A DNA stretch of 64,000 nt from Shewanella corallii (GCF_023349125.1 NZ_JAKIKT010000002.1:620001-684000), one strand, 5' to 3'; counted from the first letter of the stretch, positions 1-10,046 are shown. Notes: generated by a model from the letters alone, not told the origin. A program made the numbers and translations.

Positions 1-293
1 CTGATCACCACACCGGCTTCTGCGCGAAACGTGCGGGTCAGATAGGCGACGGCGGGTGTTGGCATAGGGCCCATCAGCATGACATTCAGACCTGCAGCAG
101 ACAGTCCGGCTTCCAAAGCAGACTCAAACAGGTAACCGGAAATACGGGTGTCTTTACCGATAATCACTTTCTTGGTGCCACTCCGGCTTAACACTCGACC
201 TGCAGCCCAACCCAGCTTTAACGCCAGTTCCGGGGTCATCTTGCCGCTGCCAACTTTGCCGCGGATCCCATCAGTCCCAAAAAACTTTCTCAT
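1..293 (-). CDS. glmM: Phosphoglucosamine mutase, N-terminal part
   Basis: Converts glucosamine-6-phosphate to glucosamine-1-phosphate in the cytoplasm, on the route to UDP-GlcNAc for peptidoglycan and LPS. Only the first 97 codons are present; the gene runs off the left edge before the catalytic serine loop. The translation opens [12 protein letters not shown] and later contains [11 protein letters not shown] and [20 protein letters not shown], all diagnostic for GlmM. The ATG at 293 follows a weak ribosome site. It lies downstream of folP on the same strand, as in E. coli, so it is probably co-transcribed with folP and ftsH. Confidence 0.96.
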   Translation of the reverse strand, partial: MRKFFGTDGIRGKVGSGKMTPELALKLGWAAGRVLSRSGTKKVIIGKDTRISGYLFESALEAGLSAAGLNVMLMGPMPTPAVAYLTRTFRAEAGVVI

Positions 294-345
294 TATTGTT
301 CCTTACTTACCACACTCAAATATCAAATCCGTCTGACTCTGGCGC

Positions 346-1182
346 CTAACGTCTCAGTTGGCGACAGATATTAAATATTTTAACAGTGTCCACGGTCTGT
401 TCCACATCGTGTACACGAACAATATGTGCCCCAAGCTGCAGTGATTGCAGAGCACCGGCCAAACTTCCGGCCAATCTGTCTTTGGGTTCACGTCCCAATA
501 AGCCGCCTATCATACTCTTTCTGGACAAACCAATCAGCAGGGGCAGCTGAAATTCATGAAACTCATCCAGATTTGCCAGCAGCTGATAGTTATGTTCGAG
601 GGTTTTTCCGAACCCAAAGCCAACATCCAGCATAATACGCTCTCTTGGGATTCCAGCGGCTTGGCAGGCCTGAATTCGTTCCCTGAAAAATGCTTTCACA
701 TCTGAGACGACATCTTCATATTGAGGCGCTTGCTGCATAGTTCTCGGTTGTCCCTGCATATGCATAAGACAAACCGGAACGTCGGAAGTTGCAGCCGCCT
801 CAAGTGCCCCTGGCTCCTGCAGTGCTCTGACATCATTAATGATATGAGCACCGGCCTTGACGGCCTGACGCATCAGTTCAGCCTTACTGGTATCAACAGA
901 GATCCACACATCATGGTACCTGGCAACGTACTCAACCAGAGGAATGACCCGTTTGAGCTCCTCCTCAAGCGCAACGTCTGCGGCACCCGGACGGGTTGAC
1001 TCGCCACCAATATCGATAATTCCAGCTCCCTGAGCCACCATCTCATCCGCATGACGACAGGCAGACTCATAGGCTGCAAATTCACCACCATCGGAAAATG
1101 AGTCGGGTGTCACATTCAAAATCCCCATTACCACGGGGGCATCCAACTCCAGAGTTTTGCCATGGGCTTCCAGCTTGAACAA
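346..1182 (-). CDS. folP: Dihydropteroate synthase
   Basis: Condenses 6-hydroxymethyl-dihydropterin diphosphate with p-aminobenzoate to give dihydropteroate, the sulfonamide-sensitive step of folate synthesis. The 278-residue product has the two family signatures, MGILNVTPDSFSDGG near the N-terminus and DIGGESTRPGA, plus the later GFGFGK and LIGLSRKSM segments. The start is TTG at 1182, preceded by AAGGAGA eight bases upstream; no ATG fits better. It sits between ftsH and glmM on one strand. A terminator-like hairpin just upstream may reduce read-through from ftsH. Confidence 0.96.
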   Translation of the reverse strand: MFKLEAHGKTLELDAPVVMGILNVTPDSFSDGGEFAAYESACRHADEMVAQGAGIIDIGGESTRPGAADVALEEELKRVIPLVEYVARYHDVWISVDTSKAELMRQAVKAGAHIINDVRALQEPGALEAAATSDVPVCLMHMQGQPRTMQQAPQYEDVVSDVKAFFRERIQACQAAGIPRERIMLDVGFGFGKTLEHNYQLLANLDEFHEFQLPLLIGLSRKSMIGGLLGREPKDRLAGSLAGALQSLQLGAHIVRVHDVEQTVDTVKIFNICRQLRR

Positions 1183-1202
1183 TCCTATTCTCCTTAAAAC
1201 AA

Positions 1203-1224
1203 GAAAACCCCTCGCGGGGTTTTC
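1203..1224 (-). terminator. Palindromic hairpin between ftsH and folP
   Basis: GAAAACCCC and its complement flank a CTCG centre, forming an almost perfect 22-base palindrome, with T-rich sequence on the minus-strand exit side. It lies after the ftsH stop and about 20 bases before the folP start. It may be a partial terminator that sets ftsH expression above folP-glmM. Confidence 0.7.
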
Positions 1225-1245
1225 TTAAAAACAATATCTACTGCA

Positions 1246-3204
1246 TTACTTGGCTGGTGACTCGCCCGGCTCCTGGATGTCGGTATCAACGACTTCCTGC
1301 GCCTCTGGCTCAGCAGGCTTAACTTCCTGACCACCCTGAGGGGTAGAACCATTACCACCGTTACCATTGTCATCCTGCCAATCAGCAGGTGGACGTACAT
1401 CGCGACGGGCCATCAGATCATCAATCTGAGGAGAATCGATGGTTTCATACTTCATCAGAGCGTCTTTCATGGAGTGCAGAATATCCATGTTCTCTTCCAG
1501 GATCTGCTTGGCACGCTGATAGTTACGGTCAATTATCACCTTGATTTCACTATCAATAATGGCTGCTGTGTCATCTGACATATGCTTGGATTTAGCCATT
1601 GAGCGACCCAGGAAAACTTCACCTTCCTCTTCCGCATACAACAAAGGACCCAGCTTGTCAGAGAAGCCCCATTGAGTCACCATGTTGCGGGCGATAGAGG
1701 TCGCGTACTTAATGTCCTGAGATGCACCGGTAGAAACCGCTTCATCACCAAAGATCAACTCTTCAGCCAGACGACCACCGTACGCTACGGAGATTTGACA
1801 CTCCAGCTTACGACGGCTCTGACTCACAGCATCGGCTTCCGGCAGGAAGAAGGTCACACCCAGAGCACGACCACGAGGGATAATGGTCACCTTGTGCAGC
1901 GGGTCATGCTCAGGCATCAGATAGCCCACAATCGCGTGACCGGCTTCATGGTATGCCGTCATCTCTTTATCCTGCTCAGACATCACCATAGAACGGCGCT
2001 CAGCACCCATCATGATCTTGTCTTTAGCACGTTCAAACTCTTCCATGCCAACCAGCTTACGATTACCACGGGCAGCAAACAGCGCAGCTTCGTTTACCAG
2101 GTTGGCCAGATCCGCGCCTGAGAAGCCAGGGGTACCGCGGGCAATCACACTGGCTTTCACATCGTCACCGATAGGCACTTTGCGCATATGCACTTTCAGG
2201 ATCTGCTCACGGCCACGAACATCTGGCAAGCCAACAACTACCTGACGGTCGAAACGGCCTGGACGCAACAGTGCAGCATCCAGTACATCAGGACGGTTGG
2301 TCGCAGCGATAACAATAATACCTTCGTTACCTTCGAAGCCATCCATCTCAACCAGCATCTGGTTCAGGGTCTGCTCACGCTCATCGTGACCACCGCCCAA
2401 GCCGGCACCACGCTGACGGCCTACCGCGTCGATCTCGTCGATGAAGATGATACAAGGAGCAGACTTTTTAGCCTGTTCAAACATGTCACGAACACGGGAT
2501 GCACCCACACCCACAAACATTTCAACGAAGTCAGAACCTGAGATGGTAAAGAAAGGCACCTTGGCTTCACCGGCAATCGCCTTGGCCAGCAGTGTCTTAC
2601 CTGTACCTGGAGGGCCTACCATCAATACGCCGGTAGGAATACGGCCGCCCAGACGCTGGAACTTGGTTGGGTCACGCAGATAATCCACCAGTTCTTTCAC
2701 TTCTTCTTTGGCTTCATCACAACCAGCCACATCGACGAAAGTGGTCTTGATCTGATCTTCGCTCATCAGTTTGGCTTTGCTCTTGCCGAAGGACATAGCG
2801 CCCTTACCGCCGCCGCCCTGCATCTGGCGCATAAAGAAGATCCAAACACCAATCAACAGCAGCATTGGGAACCAAGAGATAAAGATCTGGGTCAGGAAAC
2901 CGGACTCTTCAGCCTCCTGGCCTTTAACTTTCACCCCTTTTTTCAACAGGTCGTTGATCAGGTCACGGTCATAAATAGGCATGATGGTAGTGAACTTATC
3001 ACCACTACGCATAGTGCCAACTATGGTGCGCTGGTCAGCTTTAAATTCGGCAGTGGCAACACGGTTGTTTTCCACGTCCTGAACGAAGGTTGAATAATCC
3101 ATCTTCGACGCTGAGGACGAAGTAGGGGAAATACCCTGGAATACCGACATCAGCACTACCGCGATGACGACCCAGAGAATCAGGTTTTTTGCCATGTCAC
3201 TCAA
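1246..3204 (-). CDS. ftsH: ATP-dependent zinc metalloprotease FtsH
   Basis: Membrane-bound AAA+ protease that degrades damaged membrane proteins and regulators such as LpxC and the heat-shock sigma factor. From the chosen start the product is 652 residues. It has a first membrane helix (about 7-25), a periplasmic domain, a second helix (about 108-125), Walker A GPPGTGKT (about 197-204), the [13 protein letters not shown]alker B region, a second region of homology ending in RPGRFDRQV, and the zinc motif HEAGH in the last third. The start is TTG at 3204 because GAGGT lies 9 bases upstream; MAKNLILW, the E. coli start, follows three codons later at 3195. It is downstream of rlmE, the usual heat-shock pair. 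Confidence 0.97.
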   Translation of the reverse strand: MSDMAKNLILWVVIAVVLMSVFQGISPTSSSASKMDYSTFVQDVENNRVATAEFKADQRTIVGTMRSGDKFTTIMPIYDRDLINDLLKKGVKVKGQEAEESGFLTQIFISWFPMLLLIGVWIFFMRQMQGGGGKGAMSFGKSKAKLMSEDQIKTTFVDVAGCDEAKEEVKELVDYLRDPTKFQRLGGRIPTGVLMVGPPGTGKTLLAKAIAGEAKVPFFTISGSDFVEMFVGVGASRVRDMFEQAKKSAPCIIFIDEIDAVGRQRGAGLGGGHDEREQTLNQMLVEMDGFEGNEGIIVIAATNRPDVLDAALLRPGRFDRQVVVGLPDVRGREQILKVHMRKVPIGDDVKASVIARGTPGFSGADLANLVNEAALFAARGNRKLVGMEEFERAKDKIMMGAERRSMVMSEQDKEMTAYHEAGHAIVGYLMPEHDPLHKVTIIPRGRALGVTFFLPEADAVSQSRRKLECQISVAYGGRLAEELIFGDEAVSTGASQDIKYATSIARNMVTQWGFSDKLGPLLYAEEEGEVFLGRSMAKSKHMSDDTAAIIDSEIKVIIDRNYQRAKQILEENMDILHSMKDALMKYETIDSPQIDDLMARRDVRPPADWQDDNGNGGNGSTPQGGQEVKPAEPEAQEVVDTDIQEPGESPAK

Positions 3205-3249
3205 GTTCTTAGACCTCATTAAAGTCCTGCGATGATTGTCGCTAGGTTA

Positions 3250-3879
3250 CTACAACTTATACCCGGTCGCCACCAGATACACTTCCCTTGAACGGGGGCG
3301 CGAGGAATCCGGCTTACGGGTCTTGACAGTTTTGAAAGCCGCTCTCACCGCCTTCATATACTCGTCAAAGCCCTCTCCCTGAAATACCTTAACTGCGAAG
3401 CTGCCATTTGGCGCCAGTACCTGATGACACATATCCAATGCTAGTTCAACAAGATACATTGCGCGCGGTTGATCAACACCATCACTGCCGCTCATGTTTG
3501 GCGCCATGTCTGACAATACGACGTCAACTTTGGCATCGCCCACTCGATTTAACAGAGCGTCCAGCACTTTATCTTCGCGGAAATCGCCCTGCAGGAAATC
3601 GACACCAACGATTGGGTCCATCGGCAAAATATCACAGGCGATAACTTTGCCCTTTTCACCCACCAGCTTCACGGCAATTTGAGACCAACCACCGGGAGCA
3701 GCCCCCAAATCCACCACTGTCATACCAGGTTTGATCAGTTGATCTTTCTGCTGCAACTCTTCCAGCTTGAAGGCGGCGCGAGAACGCAAACCACGCTTTT
3801 GAGAGAGTTTTACATAGTGATCATCAAAGTGTTCCTGCATCCAACGGGTGGAGCTGGCTGAACGTTTTTTTGCTGACAT
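3250..3879 (-). CDS. rlmE: 23S rRNA 2'-O-ribose U2552 methyltransferase RlmE
   Basis: Methylates the 2'-OH of U2552 in the A-loop of 23S rRNA on the large subunit, using SAM. The 209-residue protein matches the family length. It has K38 in RSRAAFK, the SAM loop [12 protein letters not shown], the aspartate in [10 protein letters not shown], a lysine in [10 protein letters not shown] and a glutamate in SREVYL, which together give the K-D-K-E tetrad of FtsJ enzymes. It starts 46 bases upstream of ftsH and is divergent from yhbY, an arrangement shared with E. coli. Confidence 0.97.
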   Translation of the reverse strand: MSAKKRSASSTRWMQEHFDDHYVKLSQKRGLRSRAAFKLEELQQKDQLIKPGMTVVDLGAAPGGWSQIAVKLVGEKGKVIACDILPMDPIVGVDFLQGDFREDKVLDALLNRVGDAKVDVVLSDMAPNMSGSDGVDQPRAMYLVELALDMCHQVLAPNGSFAVKVFQGEGFDEYMKAVRAAFKTVKTRKPDSSRPRSREVYLVATGYKL

Positions 3880-3970
3880 CGAATTCCCGAAACAAAATCA
3901 GAGTTACACCTAAGCTATATGAGGGTAGAATACCCGTTTTTCAATGGTAACTCAGCAAAAGTTGGTATAA

Positions 3971-4270
3971 ATGAACCTGACAACCAAACAAAAACAGTAC
4001 CTCAAAGGACTGGCGCACAATTTAAAGCCAGTGGTACTGCTCGGGGCCAACGGCCTGACTGAGGGCGTGCTGGCAGAAATCGACAACGCACTGCAACACC
4101 ACGAGCTGATCAAGGTCAAAGTGCCTACTACTGATCGCGAAGTGAAACTTGCTATCGTCGACGCCATCGTCCGCGAAACCGGCGCAGTGAACGTTCAATT
4201 GATCGGTCACAATGCCGTACTGTATCGTCAGTCCGAAGAGATGAAGATCGCTATTCCTAAAGCGCGCTAA
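3971..4270 (+). CDS. yhbY: CRM-domain RNA-binding protein YhbY
   Basis: A 99-residue protein consisting of one CRM (KH-like) RNA-binding domain, associated in E. coli with pre-50S ribosomal subunits. The sequence carries QKQYLKGLAHNLKPVVLLGANGLTEGV with the GxxG-type loop, followed by HELIKVKVP. It is transcribed divergently from the rlmE-ftsH group and ends in a strong terminator. The precise role in ribosome assembly is not resolved for the family. Confidence 0.94.
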   Translation: MNLTTKQKQYLKGLAHNLKPVVLLGANGLTEGVLAEIDNALQHHELIKVKVPTTDREVKLAIVDAIVRETGAVNVQLIGHNAVLYRQSEEMKIAIPKAR

Positions 4271-4284
4271 TCATCACCGGATCG

Positions 4285-4326
4285 AAAAAGCCGCTCGACT
4301 ATCCCACGATAGCGAGCGGCTTTTTT
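4285..4326. terminator. Bidirectional terminator, yhbY/greA
   Basis: GCCGCTCG pairs with CGAGCGGC and an inner CTATC pairs with GATAG. A-runs on the left and T-runs on the right allow use from both strands by the convergent yhbY and greA. Confidence 0.92.
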
Positions 4327-4351
4327 GTACCTTGCCGAGCTGAAATATAAA

Positions 4352-4828
4352 TTAAATATATTCCACGCTGACAATTTCAAAGTCAGTAATGCCACCAGGT
4401 GTTTGAATACTCACCTCATCACCCTCGTTTTTACCGATCAGGCCACGAGCGATAGGAGAATTCACTGACAGCAGATTTTCTTTAATATTGGCTTCGTCAT
4501 CCCCTACGATGCGGTAAGTCACTTCATCTTCAGTGTCCAAATTCATGATGGTCACAGTTACGCCGAAAATCACCTTGCCGGTATTTTCCATCTTGGTGAC
4601 ATCGATAATCTGAGCATTGGACAGCTTGCCTTCGATATCACGGATACGCGCTTCGCACAGGCCCTGCTCTTCGCGGGCGGCGTGGTATTCAGCGTTTTCC
4701 TTCAGATCCCCCAGTTCACGGGCAGTGGCAATAGCCTCGGAGATGTGTGGACGACGTTCAAACTTCAGCATATCCAGCTCTTGCTGCAAACGCTCGGCAC
4801 CAACTACCGTCATAGGAACCTTATTCAT
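4352..4828 (-). CDS. greA: Transcript cleavage factor GreA
   Basis: Rescues backtracked RNA polymerase by stimulating 3' transcript cleavage through its secondary channel. The 158 residues equal the E. coli length. It has the N-terminal coiled coil with the acidic tip ([16 protein letters not shown]) and the C-terminal FKBP-like domain ([21 protein letters not shown]). The ATG at 4828 was chosen because an AGGAGA ribosome site precedes it and the family starts here; an in-frame extension upstream to 4930 has no conserved sequence. It converges on yhbY. Confidence 0.97.
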   Translation of the reverse strand: MNKVPMTVVGAERLQQELDMLKFERRPHISEAIATARELGDLKENAEYHAAREEQGLCEARIRDIEGKLSNAQIIDVTKMENTGKVIFGVTVTIMNLDTEDEVTYRIVGDDEANIKENLLSVNSPIARGLIGKNEGDEVSIQTPGGITDFEIVSVEYI

Positions 4829-5120
4829 AATTCTCTTTCGTCTCCTGTAAAACAAAAGCAGCCCGTGCAGGCCAGTAGCCCGCACAGTTGATAATTTTGA
4901 TGAGATTGCGCCAACTCGCGCACTGGACACCAGTTTATGGTAATGGATACAGCTTACCTAAGCGGACGCAGTTAGGCCATACAATCAGTTGAAAATAATT
5001 ACCCAGCTCAGATTTTCAAACAGTTAGCTTCAACTTCAAGGGTTAATCCGGTTCAGACCTTGTCCATAAACGCCACAGGCCGTATAAGTGATTACTCGCT
5101 TTGACGTTCAGGTATTGCCT

Positions 5121-5990
5121 ATGACACCTGTTAAACGTGGCATTTCGCTCGCACTGGCCGGCATTCTTATTCTGAGCTTTGACAGTCTGTTGGTTCGCCT
5201 CACAGATACCTCTCCCTGGAATCTGTTGTTTTGGCGAGGCACTATGCAGGCCACAAGCTTTTTGCTGATCCTGATTCTTTTTAACCACACTGAGCTCAAA
5301 CAAAAATTGCTGCCACCCTCATTCGGCACACTTGCCGTGGGCGCGCTTTTCTGTGCATCTACCGTCTGCTTTGTGCTGTCGCTGGCTCACACCCAGGTAG
5401 CCAGCACTCTGGTTATTGTAAACACTGCGCCTCTCTTCACAGCCATCATCGCTTTTGTGGTGCTTAAAGACAAATTACCTTTGCATACCCTGCTGGCCAT
5501 AGGAGCCGCAGTGGGTGGCGTCTGGTTTATCTTTGCCTATGCCCCTGAGCCCGGCCAGATAGTGGGAGATCTGTATGCATTGGTCACTGCCGTATCCACA
5601 GCTATTTACCTCACCATTATGCGTTCAACCCAGGGGAAAAATGCCGCCAGCTTTTTGGTGTGCGCCGGGATTATGATCGCAGCCTTTGCTCTGTATAAAG
5701 GTGCCAGACCATTGTCTGTCCCCGGTGACCACTTGGTTTATGCTCTGGTGTTGGGCGGAGTAGTGGTACCAGGCGCGTACTTATGCATCTCCAAAGCACC
5801 GGCTTATATTCCGGCGGCTCAGACCAGTTTGATACTGCTGCTGGAGATTCTGCTCGGCCCGCTGTTTGTCTATCTGGTGTTGGGGGACAAGCCTTCAGAT
5901 AATGATTTGATTGGTGGCGGCCTGGTGTTGATAACCTTGATACTGCATACCCTGTGGGAGCTTAGACTAAATCAACAAAAGCAGGTTTAA
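5121..5990 (+). CDS. EamA-family (DMT) transporter
   Basis: A 289-residue inner-membrane protein of the drug/metabolite transporter superfamily. It is made of two EamA repeats with about ten predicted helices, for example ISLALAGILILSF at the start and GGGLVLITLILHTLWEL at the end. Members export amino acids, nucleosides or other small metabolites; nothing here fixes the substrate. The ATG at 5121 is preferred over a GTG at 5088 because homologous sequence begins there. It stands alone between greA and a LysR gene on the other strand. Confidence 0.85.
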   Translation: MTPVKRGISLALAGILILSFDSLLVRLTDTSPWNLLFWRGTMQATSFLLILILFNHTELKQKLLPPSFGTLAVGALFCASTVCFVLSLAHTQVASTLVIVNTAPLFTAIIAFVVLKDKLPLHTLLAIGAAVGGVWFIFAYAPEPGQIVGDLYALVTAVSTAIYLTIMRSTQGKNAASFLVCAGIMIAAFALYKGARPLSVPGDHLVYALVLGGVVVPGAYLCISKAPAYIPAAQTSLILLLEILLGPLFVYLVLGDKPSDNDLIGGGLVLITLILHTLWELRLNQQKQV

Positions 5991-6086
5991 ATATTGAAAG
6001 ATAAAAACTGCTTTAAACTGTGAATTGAAAATCGATTGCTGGCGGGCTTCACACCTATAGTCTGCTGGCAATCCCCCCCTTCCTGT

Positions 6087-6932
6087 TCAGCTGACTTCCT
6101 GTCCCAGAGACAATCCTCTGATCAACTGGCTGATAACCGGGTTCAATGTTTGATGAGAGGGGTAACATAAGCCGATACGACGGTACATTCGCGGCCCATT
6201 AAAACGCACCAACTCCAATCTGGGTTCATCCTCCACCAGACCATCCGGCAGGAAACTGATCCCAAAGCCAGCCAGTACCAGAGACATCACCTGTGACTTA
6301 TGCTCTGCCTTAGCGACTAAATTAAGCGACATATCTGCACAGGCCAGCAAACCTATGGTCTGTTGGTGAGCCTCACAGGGAGGACACTCAATAAAGTCAT
6401 AGCCGTTGAGATCTTCAGGTTCAACAAGCTCTTTTTGTGCAAGATGATGACCTTTGGGCACGCACAATACATAGTCCTCACTCCACAGCGGCATAAAGAC
6501 CTCGTCTTCCCGCTTGAGGGCATCCAGCGTCAGACGGCAATCGGCTGCAGAGTGATAATCAACCAGCTCAATATCCAGCCTTTCCACCACCTGATTAATA
6601 CGGGTCAGTAAACCCGCCAGCCTGCGTTGACTCAGATCAGGCATCACCGCCACTTTCAGCTTCTGTCTGGCCGCCTTTTGCTTGAACAAACCCGGTAATT
6701 CACTGGCTTCTTTCACCAGTTTAACCGCCAGTGGATAGAGATAGTGGGCACTATCCAACGCCACTACACCTTTTTTGCTGCGTTCAAACAAAGGGCCTCC
6801 CAGTTCCTCCTCCAGTTGCTTAAGACCAGAGGAGAGTGAAGGCTGACTGACATGGCAGCGCTGGGCTGCTGAGGTGATATTACGCTCTTCAAAAATTGCG
6901 ATGAAAAATCTGAGCAGTCTTAAATCGATCAC
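6087..6932 (-). CDS. LysR-family transcriptional regulator
   Basis: A 281-residue regulator with an N-terminal winged helix (about 1-60, LRLLRFFIAIFEERNITSAA then QPSLSSGLKQLEEELG) and a C-terminal periplasmic-binding-like effector domain. It is divergent from the SDR gene at 7116, and a 15-base palindrome with T-N11-A spacing lies between them. That layout is classical for a LysR protein controlling its neighbour, so control of the SDR gene is a reasonable inference. The effector is unknown. Confidence 0.9.
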   Translation of the reverse strand: MIDLRLLRFFIAIFEERNITSAAQRCHVSQPSLSSGLKQLEEELGGPLFERSKKGVVALDSAHYLYPLAVKLVKEASELPGLFKQKAARQKLKVAVMPDLSQRRLAGLLTRINQVVERLDIELVDYHSAADCRLTLDALKREDEVFMPLWSEDYVLCVPKGHHLAQKELVEPEDLNGYDFIECPPCEAHQQTIGLLACADMSLNLVAKAEHKSQVMSLVLAGFGISFLPDGLVEDEPRLELVRFNGPRMYRRIGLCYPSHQTLNPVISQLIRGLSLGQEVS

Positions 6933-6976
6933 TTGGACTCACTTATAACCAAAAATTTAGCCATCTACAGGCATTC

Positions 6977-6991
6977 ATAGGCGCAGCCTAT
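6977..6991. promoter_or_regulatory. Candidate LysR operator
   Basis: ATAGGC-GCA-GCCTAT is a perfect inverted repeat of T-N11-A type in the divergent spacer between the LysR gene and the SDR gene. A -10-like TATACT follows at 7037-7042 for the rightward gene. Confidence 0.5.
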
Positions 6992-7115
6992 CATAACCAG
7001 TCAAAATAAGTATTTTTCCCTTTCCTCGACACTTCCTATACTGCGCTCATTCCCTGCCCGGCCGGCATACTAGTTTTCCGCTCTGACCCAGAGCATTGGA
7101 TTGAGGACAATCACT

Positions 7116-7838
7116 ATGAGTAAAGAGTTAGTTGTTATTACCGGTGCATCATCAGGTATCGGCGCTGCTATGGCCAAAGCGTTCAGCAATGCTGGTCACC
7201 CTCTGTTACTGTTGGCCCGTCGTATTGAGCCAATGCAGGCGCTTAATCTGCCAAACGCACTGTGCATCAGTCTGGATGTAACCGATGGCGAAGCCTTTAA
7301 CAAGGCGATTGCAGAAGGTGAAGCGCAGTTTGGCAAAGTGGGCTGTCTGGTTAATAACGCCGGCGTTATGCTGCTGGGGCTGGCCCACGAACAGGACCCA
7401 ACTGAATGGACCCGCATGTTGAACATCAATGTGATGGGTGTGCTTAACGGCGTTCATGCTGTACTGGCTGATATGAAAGCCCGTAACACTGGTACCATTA
7501 TCAATGTCAGCTCTATTGCGGGTCGCAAGACCTTCCCTAACCATGCCGCATACTGCGCTACCAAATTTGCTGTGCATGCGCTGACAGAAAACATTCGCGA
7601 AGAAGTGGCCATGGACAATGTTCGTGTTATCACCATCGCACCTGGTGCAGTGGAAACTGAACTGCTGAGCCACACCACCAGTGATGCAATCAAAGCGGGC
7701 TATGAAGATTGGAAAACTGAGATGGGCGGCGTGATCATGCCGGAAACCATCGCTGAAGCGACACTGTTCGCCTGGCAGCAACCACAAAATGTGTGCGTAC
7801 GTGAAATCGTACTGGCTGCAACCAAGCAGCAGCCATAA
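7116..7838 (+). CDS. SDR-family NAD(P)-dependent oxidoreductase
   Basis: A 240-residue classical short-chain dehydrogenase, probably cytosolic and acting on a small hydroxy compound. It shows the cofactor loop TGASSGIG, NNAG, the catalytic serine in INVSSIAG and the YCATK (YxxxK) pair. The general similarity is to YdfG/serine 3-dehydrogenase-like enzymes, but the substrate cannot be read from sequence. The ATG at 7116 has GAGGA at the right distance; a TTG at 7101 is less likely. It is divergent from the LysR gene that probably regulates it and ends in a good terminator. Confidence 0.9.
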   Translation: MSKELVVITGASSGIGAAMAKAFSNAGHPLLLLARRIEPMQALNLPNALCISLDVTDGEAFNKAIAEGEAQFGKVGCLVNNAGVMLLGLAHEQDPTEWTRMLNINVMGVLNGVHAVLADMKARNTGTIINVSSIAGRKTFPNHAAYCATKFAVHALTENIREEVAMDNVRVITIAPGAVETELLSHTTSDAIKAGYEDWKTEMGGVIMPETIAEATLFAWQQPQNVCVREIVLAATKQQP

Positions 7839-7873
7839 GCCAGCTATATAGCCCAGCTTAAAATCCATCTAAT

Positions 7874-7899
7874 AAAAACCGCCTGCCATGGCGGTTTTT
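7874..7899 (+). terminator. Terminator after the SDR gene
   Basis: AAAACCGCC-TGCCAT-GGCGGTTTTT forms a stem followed by a T-run, 36 bases after the SDR stop. Confidence 0.9.
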
Positions 7900-8061
7900 A
7901 TTTCTCCGCTCATAGTGATTTGTGGGCAACCCGACAATTTATACAAATAAAACAGTTGATTGATAAAAGTATGCCGCTGTCGACAGTTCAAAAATAGCCT
8001 ATCTCTTAGGCTGGTATCTGTAGGTTTTACCGCCACTCAGTATCGAAGCCAGGAGGGATTC

Positions 8062-9360
8062 ATGGATTTCAAACCGTTAAGTGGGTTTTCATCAATGTCG
8101 ATCAGTGCCATGGATAAGATGATGCAATGGCAGATACAGAATTCGCTCTCCCTGTCGGATGCCAAAGCGCCGAATTCAATGATCATTGCCCCAGAGCAGC
8201 CCATTGAAACCCTATATCTGCACATCCCCTTCTGCCATACATTATGCCGATATTGCTCATTTCATAAGGTTAAGTTTAATGAGGTGTTGGCCAGGGATTA
8301 CTTTAAAGCACTGAGGCAGGAAATCAGCTCTGTAATCAATCTTGGCTTTAGATTTAACCGTGTGTATGTGGGCGGCGGCACTACTACGATTCTTGAAGAT
8401 GAACTGATAGCCACCATAGAACTTATTCTGAGTAAAACCCGGATACGGGAAGTCTCCTGTGAAAGCGATCCAATCTACTTCCATGAAGGCCAACCGCAGA
8501 GGCTTACCGGGTTAGTTGACCGTATGTCGATTGGTGTCCAGAGCTTTGAAGACCGAATACTCAAAGCCACAGGAAGATATGAGAAATTCGGCTCGGGCCA
8601 GGAGCAGTATGAGTACATTCATAAAGCCGTATCCCTGTTTCCAACCGTTAATATGGACATGATGTATGGGTTTACCGGTCAAACCCCAGACTCCATTGCC
8701 ATTGATCTCGAAAAAGCCATGAGTCTACAACCGGAACAGATCACCACCTACCCCCTGACCCCGGGCATTGGCAAAAACCGAAAAAAATGCGCATCAATTT
8801 CCGGTATGGAGAGTGAGCTTTGGGGCCAGTTCGTCACCGCCAGGTCTTGCCTGACAACAGCCTATGATATGGAGTTCCCCTGGACTTACAGCCAGCGTAA
8901 ACAGCGGCCTGTTGAACACAAATATGTTCTTGACGGTGAAGATTGCTTTGGTGTCGGTTCAGGAGCATTTGGCCGTTTTGGAAACAGGTTCCTGATCTCC
9001 AGCTTTGATATTCAGGACTATATAGATTCAAGAAAAGCCGCCCCCGCCAGGTCTGGAATTCAATTTGAAAAGCAGATAAGTGATCAGGCCCTGATGCAAC
9101 ATCATCTAATGATAATGATGGGCCATGGAATTGTGCGACACAAAGAGTTTGAGTTGCATACAGGGCAAAGCCTGTGGCGGGCTTTGCCACTGGAAATGAG
9201 CTTCCTGCTGGCCACAGGCGCCATTAAAAGTCACAGCGACGGCTATCAGGTCACTGAAATGGGCCAATTTGTGGCGCTGAAAATGTTCTCCGGCTTCCTG
9301 TCAGGAATGGACTATCTACGTGAGCAGGCCCGGGAACTGGTGCAACTACAAGCCTGCTGA
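8062..9360 (+). CDS. HemN/HutW-like radical SAM protein
   Basis: A 432-residue radical SAM enzyme of the coproporphyrinogen-III-oxidase-like group that includes the haem-utilisation proteins HutW and ChuW. The CxxxCxxC cluster motif is in HIPFCHTLCRYCSFHK, followed by VYVGGGTTTI and RMSIGVQSFED, which are typical of HemN relatives. The ATG at 8062 follows AGGAGG; an upstream GTG at 7960 lacks support. HutW-type genes usually sit with hutX and hutZ or haem-transport genes, and none is nearby, so a haem-degrading role is only a suggestion. It could also be a different HemN paralogue. Confidence 0.75.
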   Translation: MDFKPLSGFSSMSISAMDKMMQWQIQNSLSLSDAKAPNSMIIAPEQPIETLYLHIPFCHTLCRYCSFHKVKFNEVLARDYFKALRQEISSVINLGFRFNRVYVGGGTTTILEDELIATIELILSKTRIREVSCESDPIYFHEGQPQRLTGLVDRMSIGVQSFEDRILKATGRYEKFGSGQEQYEYIHKAVSLFPTVNMDMMYGFTGQTPDSIAIDLEKAMSLQPEQITTYPLTPGIGKNRKKCASISGMESELWGQFVTARSCLTTAYDMEFPWTYSQRKQRPVEHKYVLDGEDCFGVGSGAFGRFGNRFLISSFDIQDYIDSRKAAPARSGIQFEKQISDQALMQHHLMIMMGHGIVRHKEFELHTGQSLWRALPLEMSFLLATGAIKSHSDGYQVTEMGQFVALKMFSGFLSGMDYLREQARELVQLQAC

Positions 9361-9397
9361 TTTAGATAAGTCTGAACAGAGTGTAAGGGTTAGGACA

Positions 9398-9757
9398 CTA
9401 CTTAGTCAGCGTAAACTCATTACTGACCCAGACAGGGATCAACTTGGTGTTATATGCCGAAGGGGTATATTGATATTGAGCCAGCATTTCCCGGACCACC
9501 TCTCCCCACTGAGGGTCAGTCATAGAGGTAAAAGTGACCCTGTGAACCCTTCCTTCGGAATCGATCAAATACTTGGCCTCAACATAGCCTTTGGCAGGCA
9601 GACTTTCATCAATCTCAAATTGGTAGGAGTCGGATACAGGTAACCAATAGCGGGACAGCTCACTGGCGTTAATCTTCATCGCAGGCTGCTTTAACACGGG
9701 CGTCGCTCCACAACCGGCCAGAAGTACTGCAAAAAGGGTTATCATTATTTTTTTCAT
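9398..9757 (-). CDS. Small lipoprotein with TonB-C-like domain
   Basis: A 119-residue protein with a lipoprotein signal peptide (lipobox LAGC, cysteine 16). The C-terminal half resembles the TonB C-terminal fold, seen in GYVEAKYLIDSEGRVHRVTF followed by a helix and REMLAQYQYTPSAYNTK. Such short TonB-C-like proteins lack the proline-rich spacer and the N-terminal anchor of true TonB. A role in envelope protein contacts is possible but unproven. It converges on the radical SAM gene and has no obvious partner. Confidence 0.65.
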   Translation of the reverse strand: MKKIMITLFAVLLAGCGATPVLKQPAMKINASELSRYWLPVSDSYQFEIDESLPAKGYVEAKYLIDSEGRVHRVTFTSMTDPQWGEVVREMLAQYQYTPSAYNTKLIPVWVSNEFTLTK

Positions 9758-10046
9758 AAGGTTACCAGTTATCGACCAGACGTAGCTAGATTCTCAACAG
9801 GGCAAATTTTTTGTGCAATCACCCTAAAGTCTGATTTCCAACCAGAAAGTTACCCTCCCCCACTCTCGTCAACCAATTCGAACTATCTTAACTGAGCGGA
9901 TGATGACTGCAGAAAGCAGCAAGAAGCCCGTTCTTCCTATATTTCCCGACATAACTCCTGCTCTACGGACAAGCGTCTGTGATGAGCATAACCAGCAGAA
10001 AGATTTGCAGGAGACAGTAAACAAGTGACAACTGAAGGAAAAAAAT

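Noticed and set aside
9398..9757. True TonB energy transducer
   Set aside because: It lacks the N-terminal membrane anchor and proline-rich spacer, has a lipobox instead, and no exbB/exbD is nearby.
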